Part shown: in pieces, positions 8,690 to 15,987 of the stretch
Layout of the letters: every line of letters starts with the position of its first letter
Numbering within the stretch: position 1 is the stretch's first letter
Assembly (NCBI GenBank): GCA_021805275.1
Contig: JAJZFQ010000196.1
Span: forward strand, 1 to 30,027
Direction: 5' to 3'
Source: Pseudomonadota bacterium
GTDB taxonomy: Bacteria > Pseudomonadota > Gammaproteobacteria > Steroidobacterales > Steroidobacteraceae
Length of the DNA stretch: 30,027 nt
The notes under the pieces: generated by a model
What the model saw: the letters and a program-made list of their open reading frames with translations, nothing else
Told to the model about the DNA's origin: nothing
Database searches by the model: none
Translations under genes and position numbers: made by a program

Positions 8690-10444
8690 TTACATCCCGG
8701 CGCTGACTGGTGGCGGCTCGTTGTCCATCAGGGAGATCGCGCGCTGGCGCGCCGTATCCGGATCGATCTGCCCCGCTGCGACCTCGGCGAGCAGCCGCGC
8801 GTGCTCGCGGTGCCGCAATCCGGTCAGCGCCATGCCGAGGTGGTGCGCCACGTTGGCCAGCGCCTCGCGAACCTCGGGCGCGAACTGCTCGCCATCGCGC
8901 GCACGGCACACGAGCGCTCCGAGCAGCGACTCTGCCACGGTCATGGGCAATGCGATCCCCTCGGTCCCGAGGCGATTGGCCTGCGCGGCGAGCGTCACCG
9001 GCTCATGCGTGGCCCGCAGCGCGACGAACACCGGATCGTCCGCATCGACCTCAGCCGGCCACGATTCGTCGCTCGTGGCGCGCCGGCGATAGCATTTCGC
9101 GCTGCGCTCGTAGAGCGCGACCGTGCCGCACTGTCCCTGTAGCCGCTCGATCGCCATCTCGAGCAGGCGCGCCTCGCGCTCGACGTACGGGCATTCCCGC
9201 GCGAACCGCTCCAGGGCGAGCAGCGCGAGGCGCTGGGCGCGGAAGAACGCCTGCTCGATCCAGCTCTCCAGGCGCCGGTGCAGGGGGCTCAGCGCCACCG
9301 CCAGGATGAGCGCGGCCAGCGCCTGCAGCGCCCAGCCGAACCTGTCGTTCACCGCAAACTGATGCAGCGTCTCCTCCAGGATGGAGAACGTGCCGAAGAC
9401 CAGGGCCGTGAGCAAGCCAAACACCAGCGCCCGGTCTATCACGAAGCCCACATCGATCAGTCGCGTCCGCAGGACGGCGTACAGGTAGCCGACCAGGGAC
9501 AGCCCCTGTGCCACGACCAGCGCCTGAAAGAGGTAAGGGTGGCGCGCGCTGTTCATCACGACGAACACGATGCTGGTGACACCGAGCAGCGTGGTACTCC
9601 ACAGCACCCAGCGGATGCGCAGCCGCTGCTGGTGTTTCGCGCGGCGATACCCACTGATCAGCACGAGGAGCGTCAGCCCGAAAAGGGTGAGGGCGAACAC
9701 CGGTAAAACATCGGCGACCAGCGGTACACCGCTCGCGCCAGCGAGGAGCAGCGGCAGATCGCGGAGCTCGAAGGTGATGACCATCAAGACGATCAGCGCG
9801 GCGCACCCGATGCGGGCCGCTCGGCGATGCCGCGGCTGCAGGCTTGCTCCGCCGAGCGCGTCGGCGAGGATGAACAGCGCTGGCATCTCGATCAACAGCC
9901 CGGTGAGTGCGTGCGCCTGGTGCAGCAGCACCAGCCAGGGCAGTCCCGCGGGCAGCTCGATCAGTCCTTTCCTCAGCAGCACCGTGAAGAACATGGCCGA
10001 GAGTGCCCAGGCCGCCCAGTCCCGGCCACGCCAGAGCGTCAGCAGAGTGATCGCGAGCATGACGGTCAGGAATACTGCGAACTGCACGCGCGCGAACAGA
10101 GGCACACGATCGAGGCGCGGCTGGAGCGTCACCTCGAGGCGGCGGCCGGAGCGCTCGAGTGGAACGTGGATGATCGTGCCGGGGGGCACGTCGCGATTTC
10201 TCAGCAGCAATAGCCGCAGCGCCGGGGTGAGTTGCGCGATCGGAATCACATCTCCGGCCTCGAGCCCCGCGGGCAGGGCGTGTCCGTCGCGCGGCTCGAC
10301 GCGGTACCGATCGGTGCGGACATGAACCAGATGAACCGGAAAATCCGCTCCCGGGATGACACCCAACCCGTTGAGCGCAGCCGCCAGCGCGCAGCCGATT
10401 GCCAGCAGGGTGAGCCCCAGGCGCAAACCGAATGCGCGTGTCAT
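8690..10444 (-). CDS. Membrane protein with PDZ-like periplasmic part and C-terminal GAF-like domain
   Basis: I do not recognise this 584-residue protein by name. A first membrane segment at about 7-29 precedes a probably periplasmic stretch of about 57-110 that looks like a PDZ fold (GLEAGDVIPI, then LERSGRRLEVTL). About eight or nine further hydrophobic segments run from about 119 to 387, including the conserved-looking RLIDVGFVIDRALVFGLL near 328. An amphipathic linker (about 388-415) leads into a cytoplasmic domain (about 415-545) that resembles GAF (QCGTVALYERS, GIALPMTVAESLLGALVCRARDG, then a helix with VREALANVAHHLGMAL). No histidine-kinase, GGDEF, EAL or phosphatase output follows. 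The layout suggests a sensor acting through a partner. The ATG at 10444 follows GGGGA at a good distance. No neighbour suggests its role. Confidence 0.85.
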   Translation of the reverse strand: MTRAFGLRLGLTLLAIGCALAAALNGLGVIPGADFPVHLVHVRTDRYRVEPRDGHALPAGLEAGDVIPIAQLTPALRLLLLRNRDVPPGTIIHVPLERSGRRLEVTLQPRLDRVPLFARVQFAVFLTVMLAITLLTLWRGRDWAAWALSAMFFTVLLRKGLIELPAGLPWLVLLHQAHALTGLLIEMPALFILADALGGASLQPRHRRAARIGCAALIVLMVITFELRDLPLLLAGASGVPLVADVLPVFALTLFGLTLLVLISGYRRAKHQQRLRIRWVLWSTTLLGVTSIVFVVMNSARHPYLFQALVVAQGLSLVGYLYAVLRTRLIDVGFVIDRALVFGLLTALVFGTFSILEETLHQFAVNDRFGWALQALAALILAVALSPLHRRLESWIEQAFFRAQRLALLALERFARECPYVEREARLLEMAIERLQGQCGTVALYERSAKCYRRRATSDESWPAEVDADDPVFVALRATHEPVTLAAQANRLGTEGIALPMTVAESLLGALVCRARDGEQFAPEVREALANVAHHLGMALTGLRHREHARLLAEVAAGQIDPDTARQRAISLMDNEPPPVSAGM

Positions 10445-10528
10445 GACGATCCCCGCCGTCTGCAGCCCAGCAGGCTGCGCGCGCCAGTGTAAGGAATCGG
10501 CGGCGGCGGTGGAAGTTATCCGGCCCGC
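10445..10528 (-). promoter_or_regulatory. Leader of the GAF-membrane gene with hairpin
   Basis: This 84-bp gap follows the dioxygenase gene on the minus strand. It contains a six-pair inverted repeat, GCAGCC at 10462-10467 and GGCTGC at 10473-10478, with a five-base loop and no T-tract. Just upstream (minus strand) is TACACT at about 10492-10487, a weak -10 candidate that would put the hairpin at the very start of the mRNA. It might be a promoter-proximal operator or RNA element; evidence is slight. Confidence 0.3.
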
Positions 10529-11038
10529 TCAGCGCTCAAGCACGGTACCGCAGTGTTTGCAGGTGCGTGCCGCCCGGTCGGCGTAGAAGCGCTCGAACAG
10601 CGGCGCCAGTTGCGCCTCGATGTCGGTGAGCTCGATGAACGTCTCGTGCAGCAGGCCGGCGCAGCTCGGGCAGTACCACTGAAAGCCGTCGCGCTCCCCG
10701 GCGCGGCGCTGCCGCTCGATCACCAGGCCGAGCGAGCCGGCCGGCCGCTGCGGGGAGTGCGGCACCAGCGCCGGCAGCAGCAGCATCTCGCCCTCGCGCA
10801 CGGGGATGTCGAGGGGCCGGCCGTCCTGCAGCGTCTTCAGCACGATGTCGCCCTCGAGCTGGTAGAACAGCTCCTGGCCGGGGTCGAGGTGGTAGTCCTG
10901 CCGGGCATTCGGTCCGGCGACCACCATGATGATGAAGTCCCCGTCGGCGAACACGCGCCGGTTGCCGACCGGCGGCTTCAGCACGGACCGGTTGCGTTCG
11001 ATCCATTGTTGGAAGTTCAACGGGTGCGGGGTGTCCAC
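10529..11038 (-). CDS. nbaC: 3-hydroxyanthranilate 3,4-dioxygenase
   Basis: This iron enzyme opens the ring of 3-hydroxyanthranilate; the product closes spontaneously to quinolinate, a precursor of NAD, or enters degradation. The 169-residue cupin has metal ligands in DYHLDPGQELFYQLEGD (His 50, Glu 56) and LVPHSPQRP (His 94). The bacterial second iron site is formed by CPSC at 123-126 and CKHC at 160-163. The GTG at 11038 is chosen because AGGAGA lies seven bases upstream and the result matches the usual length of about 174. It follows apaH by 11 bases, so it is probably the last gene of the apaG-apaH unit, an unexpected place. No other kynurenine-pathway gene is in the window, so whether it serves NAD synthesis or catabolism cannot be told here. 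Confidence 0.95.
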   Translation of the reverse strand: MDTPHPLNFQQWIERNRSVLKPPVGNRRVFADGDFIIMVVAGPNARQDYHLDPGQELFYQLEGDIVLKTLQDGRPLDIPVREGEMLLLPALVPHSPQRPAGSLGLVIERQRRAGERDGFQWYCPSCAGLLHETFIELTDIEAQLAPLFERFYADRAARTCKHCGTVLER

Positions 11039-11049
11039 GGCGGGTCTCC

Positions 11050-11868
11050 TCAGTCCTCGATGGACTGGTAGCTGCGCGAAGGCACCGCGGCGGTGCGTCC
11101 GGTGTCGAGGTCGAGCGCGCTGAGCGCACCGCCCCAGACACAGCCGGTGTCGAGCCCGGCCAGGTCCTCGCGCAGCACCAGGCCGAGCGCCGACCAGTGG
11201 CCGAACACGACGCGCGTGCCGCGGGTGAGCCGCTCCGCGACCTCGAACCAGGGCTGCCACGGCGAGTCTGCTGCGGGGGGCTTGCCCTTCAGCGCGAGAT
11301 TGATCTGCCCCTCGCGCGTGCACAGGCGCATGCGCGTCAACACGTTGATGATGAGGCGCAGCCGCGCCATGCCCGAGAGGTCCTCGGACCAGCGGTCCGG
11401 CTGATCGCCGTACATGTGCTCGAACAGCTCCGTGCGCCCCGAGCGCAGCTCGATTTCGACCTCGCGAGCGTGCGCAAGCGCCGCATCGGGGCTCCATTGC
11501 GGCACGATCCCCGCATGCACCATCAGGTCCTCACCCTCGCGGTGGGCCAGCCTCTGGTGGCTGAGCCACTCGATGAGGCGCTCCAGATCCGCGGCTGCGA
11601 GTACCTCATCGAGGGTGTCCGAGCGGCGCACTCGCCGTCGGCCGGTTGCCACCGCGAGCAGGTGCAGATCGTGGTTGCCGAGCACCGTCGTGGCATTCGC
11701 GCCGAGGTCGCGCACGAAGCGCAGCACCTCGAGCGAGCGCGGGCCGCGGTTGACCAGGTCGCCGACGAACCACAGCCGGTCGCAGTCGGCCGAGAAGCGC
11801 AGCTGCGCCAGCAGCGCGCGCAATTCCTCGTAACAGCCCTGCACGTCGCCGATGGCAAAGCGGCTCAA
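11050..11868 (-). CDS. apaH: Symmetrical bis(5'-nucleosyl)-tetraphosphatase
   Basis: ApaH splits diadenosine tetraphosphate (Ap4A) to two ADP and also removes Np4 caps from RNA 5' ends, in the cytoplasm. The 272-residue product carries the metallophosphatase motifs GDVQGC at 7-12, GDLVNRGP at 36-43, GNHD at 64-67, VHAG near 117 and FGHWSALG near 220, in the usual order and spacing for the family. The start is TTG at 11868-11866, overlapping the apaG stop by four bases (TTGA), a pattern typical of translational coupling. No ATG is available before the first motif, so the TTG start is well supported. The dioxygenase gene follows after 11 bases. Confidence 0.96.
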   Translation of the reverse strand: MSRFAIGDVQGCYEELRALLAQLRFSADCDRLWFVGDLVNRGPRSLEVLRFVRDLGANATTVLGNHDLHLLAVATGRRRVRRSDTLDEVLAAADLERLIEWLSHQRLAHREGEDLMVHAGIVPQWSPDAALAHAREVEIELRSGRTELFEHMYGDQPDRWSEDLSGMARLRLIINVLTRMRLCTREGQINLALKGKPPAADSPWQPWFEVAERLTRGTRVVFGHWSALGLVLREDLAGLDTGCVWGGALSALDLDTGRTAAVPSRSYQSIED

Positions 11869-12242
11869 TGCAGGATCCCGGGCATCGCCAGACGAAACGG
11901 CGCGATCGGTGCATCGAAGCGCTGCCCTTGGCCATCGATCATCTGGTAGCTGCCCTGCATCGTGCCGACGGGCGTCTCGAGCACCGCGCCGCTGGAGTAG
12001 CGGAAGCCCTGGCCGGGCTCGAGCCGCGGCTGCTCGCCGACGACGCCCTCGCCGCGGACCTCCTTCACCCCGCCGTTGGCATCGGTGATGATCCAGTGGC
12101 GGGTGAGCAGCGTTGCCGGCAGCCCGCCCTCGTTGCGGATGGTGATGGTGTAGGCGAATACGTAGCGCTGCTCGTGCGGATCGGACTGCTCGCCGAGATA
12201 GCTGGTTTCGACTTCGATGCGGATTCTGTGCGGAGCGCTCAT
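11865..12242 (-). CDS. apaG: ApaG protein (DUF525 family)
   Basis: ApaG is a small fibronectin-III-like fold protein of unknown exact role, linked genetically to ApaH and to Co2+/Mg2+ homeostasis. The 125-residue product has the full family pattern: an N-terminal strand [16 protein letters not shown], then [37 protein letters not shown] and the glycine-rich [12 protein letters not shown]. Length equals that of E. coli ApaG. The start is ATG at 12242; no ribosome binding site is visible, but TAAACT at 12256-12251 (minus strand) ends eight bases before the ATG and could be a -10 giving a nearly leaderless mRNA. Its stop overlaps the apaH start. Confidence 0.96.
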   Translation of the reverse strand: MSAPHRIRIEVETSYLGEQSDPHEQRYVFAYTITIRNEGGLPATLLTRHWIITDANGGVKEVRGEGVVGEQPRLEPGQGFRYSSGAVLETPVGTMQGSYQMIDGQGQRFDAPIAPFRLAMPGILH

Positions 12243-12267
12243 GTGCGGACAGTTTACCGGGCCGCGA

Positions 12268-12289
12268 CCCGGGCCGCGATGCGCCCGGG
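12268..12289. other. Strong GC hairpin between usp and apaG
   Basis: CCCGGGC at 12268-12274 pairs perfectly with GCCCGGG at 12283-12289 across an eight-base loop. It sits in the 56-bp gap after the stress-protein gene and before apaG on the minus strand. There is no run of T after it, so it is not a canonical intrinsic terminator. It may slow transcription or protect the 3' end of the upstream mRNA. Confidence 0.5.
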
Positions 12290-12298
12290 GGGCGCCGC

Positions 12299-12760
12299 TC
12301 AGCTCTGCGCCGGCGCCCCGGAGCGCCTCACGCGCACCGCCAGCACGTCGCAGGGCGCGGCATGCAGCACGGTGTCCTCGGTCAGATTGATCAGGATGGA
12401 CATGCCGTGCCGCTCGCGGCTGCCGAGGACGATGAGGTCGGCCTGGCGCTTGCGCGCGACGCGCACGATCTCGGCCTTGACGTTGCCGCTTTCGACCCAG
12501 CAGGCGGCGCCGGCGACCCCCAGCTGCGCGGCGAACTCGACAAGGCCGCTGCGCGCCTGCTCGAGCAGCTCATTCTCAATGCGCACCGTGGCGATCAGCG
12601 TCTCGGCCATCGGCTCGACGGGCAGCAGCTCCACCACGTGCAGCAGCTCGACCTCGGCGCCCAGCCGCCGGGCGAGGGCCGCAGCATGCCGGCCGATCGG
12701 CAGGCTGTCCTCGCTGAGGTCGACCACCACCAGGATCCGCCGGTATGAGGCGCCGTTCAT
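12299..12760 (-). CDS. UspA-type universal stress protein
   Basis: The 153-residue single-domain protein has the Usp fold. It begins [13 protein letters not shown] (first strand), has [20 protein letters not shown] around 24-43, an acidic helix region in the middle, and ends with [12 protein letters not shown] and [18 protein letters not shown]. The classical ATP-binding pattern G-2X-G-9X-G(S/T) is not clearly present, so it looks closer to the UspA subtype than to ATP-binding Usps. Such proteins help survival under starvation or oxidative stress by ill-defined means. It lies between rsmA (14 bases away) and apaG, which are usually adjacent, so it is an insertion in a conserved order. Family assignment is firm; specific role unknown. 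Confidence 0.92.
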   Translation of the reverse strand: MNGASYRRILVVVDLSEDSLPIGRHAAALARRLGAEVELLHVVELLPVEPMAETLIATVRIENELLEQARSGLVEFAAQLGVAGAACWVESGNVKAEIVRVARKRQADLIVLGSRERHGMSILINLTEDTVLHAAPCDVLAVRVRRSGAPAQS

Positions 12761-12774
12761 GGGCGCAGCCTAGC

Positions 12775-13599
12775 TCAATCCGGCTTCCGGGACAGCCCGG
12801 CGAGTGCATTGAAGGCCTCGGGGCCGATCGTCTCGGGGCGCGCTCCCGGGTCGATGCCGCACTGCTCGATCTCGGTGCCCGTGACCAGCCCGCGCAGCGC
12901 ATTGCGCAGAGTCTTGCGGCGGTGCGAGAACGCGGCCGCGACCACGGCGCCGTAGCGCGGGTGCACCGGGAAGCGCGGTGCCGGGCGGACCGTGAGGCGC
13001 GCCACGGCCGACCAGACCCGTGGCGGGGGTTGGAAGGCGCCGGGACCGACCTCGAACAGCGGCTCGACCTGCACCCAGGGATCGAGCATCACGGTCAGCC
13101 GACCGTAGGCGGCCTCGCCCGGCGCGGCCGCCATCCGCTCGATGACCTCGCGCTGCAGCATCACGTGCAGGTCGATGATCGAGGTGGCGCCCGCGAGCAG
13201 GTGAAACAGCAGCGGTGTCGAGATGTTGTACGGCAGGTTGCCGACCACGCGCAGCCGGCCGCGCACCCCCGCCAGCGCCGCGAAATCGAAACGCAGCGCG
13301 TCGGCCTGGTGCAGCGTGAAGCGCGGTTCGGCGCCGAAGCGCGCGCGCAGCTGCGCCGCCAGGTCCCGGTCGACCTCCACCGCATCGAGCGTTGCGAACG
13401 GCGCGCCGAGCAGCCGCTCCGTGAGCGCCCCGCGACCCGGCCCGATCTCGACCAGCGCATCGCCGCATTGCGGTGCCACTGCCGCGACGATGCGCTCCAA
13501 CACCGACGGGTCATGCAGGAAGTGCTGACCGAAGCGCTTGCGCGCGCGTGGCAGGTCCGCCGCGTGCGCCCCGGCGCGCCCGTGCGCCGGACGGCTCAC
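12775..13599 (-). CDS. rsmA: 16S rRNA (adenine1518/1519-N6) dimethyltransferase
   Basis: RsmA (KsgA) dimethylates two adjacent adenines in the 3' hairpin of 16S rRNA during late 30S assembly. The 274-residue product (E. coli 273) has KRFGQHFLHD at 21-30, SAM motif EIGPGRGALTERLL at 51-64, the acidic VEVDRDL near 74 and the catalytic NLPYNISTPLLF at 121-132, then PPRVWSAV and a C-terminal helical domain with FSHRRKTLRNAL. The start is GTG at 13599-13597, overlapping the pdxA stop by four bases (GTGA). The frame continues upstream inside pdxA, but that part is a shadow of pdxA. pdxA-rsmA coupling is a conserved gammaproteobacterial arrangement. Confidence 0.97.
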   Translation of the reverse strand: MSRPAHGRAGAHAADLPRARKRFGQHFLHDPSVLERIVAAVAPQCGDALVEIGPGRGALTERLLGAPFATLDAVEVDRDLAAQLRARFGAEPRFTLHQADALRFDFAALAGVRGRLRVVGNLPYNISTPLLFHLLAGATSIIDLHVMLQREVIERMAAAPGEAAYGRLTVMLDPWVQVEPLFEVGPGAFQPPPRVWSAVARLTVRPAPRFPVHPRYGAVVAAAFSHRRKTLRNALRGLVTGTEIEQCGIDPGARPETIGPEAFNALAGLSRKPD

Positions 13600-14573
13600 G
13601 CGCGCCGTCCGGCGAGCGTGATCGCCAGTTCCAGGGCGGCCAGGAGGCTGCCGGGTTCGGCCCGCCCGGTACCGGCGAGCTCCAGCGCGGTGCCATGGTC
13701 CACCGAGGTGCGCAGGATGGGCAGCCCGAGCGTCACGTTCACCGCGCTGTCGAATCCGGCGTGCTTGACGACCGGCAGTCCCTGATCGTGATACATCGCG
13801 AGCACCGCGTCGTAGCGGGCCAGTACGCGCGGTACGAATACGGTGTCCGCCGGCAGCGGTCCGGCCGCATCGATGCTCTGCGCGCGCAGCGCCTCCAGAG
13901 CCGGGGTGATCACCCGGATTTCCTCCTCGCCGAGGTGGCCCCCCTCCCCGGCGTGGGGATTGAGGCCGCAGACGGCGATGCGGGGTCGAGCTATGCCCCA
14001 CCAGCGCTTCAGGTCCCGATCGAGAATGCTGAGCGTCCGGCCGAGCGACTCCTGGGTGATCGCAGCGCTCACGCGGGCGAGCGGTAGGTGTGTGGTGGCG
14101 AGCGCGACGCGCAGCGCGCCGGTGGCGAGCAGCATCACCGGCACCGCGCCGGTGCGCTCGGCGAAGAACTCGGTGTGGCCGGTGAAGGGCGTGCCGGCGT
14201 CGTTGATGACGCCCTTGTGAACCGGTGCGGTCACGATGGCCGCGAACTCCCCGGACAGAGCGCCGGCGCAGGCCCGCTCGAGCAGGTCGGTCACGTAGCG
14301 GGCGTTGCGTACCTCGAGGCGGCCGGGCTCGCTCGGGACCGCCAGGGCATGATGCTCGACGGTTAGGTGGCCGGGCTCGTGTGGGCAGGCGTCGCCCGGC
14401 CGGTACTCGCGCAGGCGCACCGGCATCCCGAGTGCACCGGCGCGCGCGGCGAGCAGATCACGGTCCGCCAGGCAGACCAGCTCGCACGCCAACCGGCGAG
14501 CGCCGATCGCCGCGCAGAGCTCCGGTCCGATGCCCGCCGGCTCGCCCGATGTGAGCACGATCCGCGGCAGCAT
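13596..14573 (-). CDS. pdxA: 4-hydroxythreonine-4-phosphate dehydrogenase
   Basis: PdxA oxidises 4-phosphohydroxy-threonine with NAD in de novo pyridoxal phosphate synthesis; the product decarboxylates and is joined to deoxyxylulose phosphate by PdxJ. The 325-residue product has the N-terminal TSGEPAGIGPE at 8-18, APVHKGVINDAG near 116, GHTEFFAE near 132, and the three metal-binding histidines His 162 (THLPL), His 207 (NPHAGEGG) and His 262 (YHDQGLPVVKH), matching the E. coli spacing closely. The ATG at 14573 lies 15 bases after the surA stop. Its own stop overlaps the start of rsmA. It is part of the lptD-surA-pdxA-rsmA run. PLP made by this pathway is the cofactor of the aminotransferase Dat in this window. 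Confidence 0.97.
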   Translation of the reverse strand: MLPRIVLTSGEPAGIGPELCAAIGARRLACELVCLADRDLLAARAGALGMPVRLREYRPGDACPHEPGHLTVEHHALAVPSEPGRLEVRNARYVTDLLERACAGALSGEFAAIVTAPVHKGVINDAGTPFTGHTEFFAERTGAVPVMLLATGALRVALATTHLPLARVSAAITQESLGRTLSILDRDLKRWWGIARPRIAVCGLNPHAGEGGHLGEEEIRVITPALEALRAQSIDAAGPLPADTVFVPRVLARYDAVLAMYHDQGLPVVKHAGFDSAVNVTLGLPILRTSVDHGTALELAGTGRAEPGSLLAALELAITLAGRRA

Positions 14574-14588
14574 GGGCGTGGGCGGTGC

Positions 14589-15968
14589 TCAGTCGCTCAG
14601 GATCTTGACGTAGGCCTCGTCCCTGAGCCGCTGCAGCCACAGCTCGGTGTCCTCGTCCGCGCGGCTGGCGCGGATCGCTTCCATCGCATGCAGCCGCTTC
14701 ATCTGCTTCGTCTCGTCGAACTTACGGCGGCCGAGGAGCTCCGCGATGTGCCAGCCGTAGCGGGTCTGGAAGGGCTGGCTGATCTGGCCGATCTTGAGCT
14801 TTTCCACCGCCGCGGAGAAACGTGGTGTGTAGTCCGTCGGGCTCGCCCAGCCCAGATCGCCGCCGTGCGAGGCGGAACCCGGGTCCTGCGAGACCGACGC
14901 GGCGATGACGGAGAATTTCAGCTTTCCGGCGAGGATCTCGCTGCGGATCTTCTCCAGCCGCTCTCGGACCGTCGCGTTGTCCTGCAGGGCGTTGGGGATG
15001 AGCAGGATGTGGCGCACGTGCACCTGCGCGACGATGTCCTTGTGCTCCTGGCGGCGGACTTGGTTCAACTTGACGATGTGGAAGCCCGAGGGCGTGCGGA
15101 TCGGCGCGCTGACCTCCCCGGGGCGCAACTTCGGTACCACGTCGGTGAGAAAGGTCGGCAGGTCAATGCCCTTGCGCCAGCCGAGTTTGCCGCCCTTGAG
15201 CGCATCGGCGCTGCTCGAGTAGGTGACGGCGAGTTTGCCGAAATTCTTGCCGGCCTTGGCGAGCGCATCGACCTTGTCGGCGAGCATGCGGGCGGCCGCC
15301 AGTTGCGCGGGCGTGGCGTTCGGTGGCACCGCGATCAGGATGTGCGAGACGTCGTATTCTTCGCCGGCGGTGGGCGCGTTGGCCTCGCGCGCGAGGAACT
15401 GGTCGATCTGACGCGGGGTGACCACGATGCGCTGCAGCACGTCGCGCTCGCGCAGCAGGCCGACGATCAGCTGATCGCGCATCTGGCTGCGGTAGTCGGC
15501 GTAGTTGATGCCCTGTTGCGCGAGTGCGCTCGGCAGGTCCGCGAAGGGGATGCCATTGCGCGCCGCGACGCTCTGCAGCGCCGCGTTCAGTGTGTCGTCC
15601 GAGACCGTGATACCGTCCTGTTGCGCCCGCTGCAGCTGGACCTGCTCGATGATCAGGCTGTGCAGCACCTGCTTGCGCAGCACGCTCTGGGCTGGCGGGG
15701 TGAGACCCTGCGCCTTGAGCTCCGAAATCACCTGGTTCACCCGCTCGTTGAGCTGGCTCTGCAGCACCACGCCGGTGTTGACGATGGCCGCGATGCGGTC
15801 GAGCAGCTGTCCCTGGGTGGACAGATTGCGTGTCTGGGCCGACGAGCGGACCGGCAGCAGCAGAGCGAGCGCGGCCAGCGCACACGCCGCGCCAAGCGTG
15901 ATCGGGCGGTTGACGCCCGGGCGGGCGCCCCGAGCGGGTCGGGTGGAGAGGGGAAAGTGCCGCCGCAT
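14589..15968 (-). CDS. surA: Periplasmic chaperone / peptidyl-prolyl isomerase SurA
   Basis: SurA escorts unfolded outer-membrane proteins, including LptD, through the periplasm to the BAM machine. The 459-residue product has a signal peptide with hydrophobic core at about 22-40 and likely cleavage after RSSA (about 44). An N-terminal chaperone domain (about 48-190; RIAAIVNTGVVLQSQL) precedes two parvulin domains: the first about 204-303 (YDVSHILIAVPP to PSGFHIVKLNQV), the second about 313-413 (VHVRHILLIPN, SQDPGSASHGGDLGW, RYGWHIAELLGR), and a C-terminal helix that completes the chaperone core. The ATG at 15968 is preferred over an upstream in-frame start because it gives a normal signal peptide and is preceded by GAGG. 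It follows lptD by 19 bases; co-expression with its client is fitting. Confidence 0.96.
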   Translation of the reverse strand: MRRHFPLSTRPARGARPGVNRPITLGAACALAALALLLPVRSSAQTRNLSTQGQLLDRIAAIVNTGVVLQSQLNERVNQVISELKAQGLTPPAQSVLRKQVLHSLIIEQVQLQRAQQDGITVSDDTLNAALQSVAARNGIPFADLPSALAQQGINYADYRSQMRDQLIVGLLRERDVLQRIVVTPRQIDQFLAREANAPTAGEEYDVSHILIAVPPNATPAQLAAARMLADKVDALAKAGKNFGKLAVTYSSSADALKGGKLGWRKGIDLPTFLTDVVPKLRPGEVSAPIRTPSGFHIVKLNQVRRQEHKDIVAQVHVRHILLIPNALQDNATVRERLEKIRSEILAGKLKFSVIAASVSQDPGSASHGGDLGWASPTDYTPRFSAAVEKLKIGQISQPFQTRYGWHIAELLGRRKFDETKQMKRLHAMEAIRASRADEDTELWLQRLRDEAYVKILSD

Positions 15969-15987
15969 GCGCTTCAGTCCTCGAGCT

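Noticed and set aside
12268..12289. Hairpin as an intrinsic terminator of the stress-protein gene
   Set aside because: The stem is strong but there is no T-tract on the exit side, so it is listed only as a hairpin.
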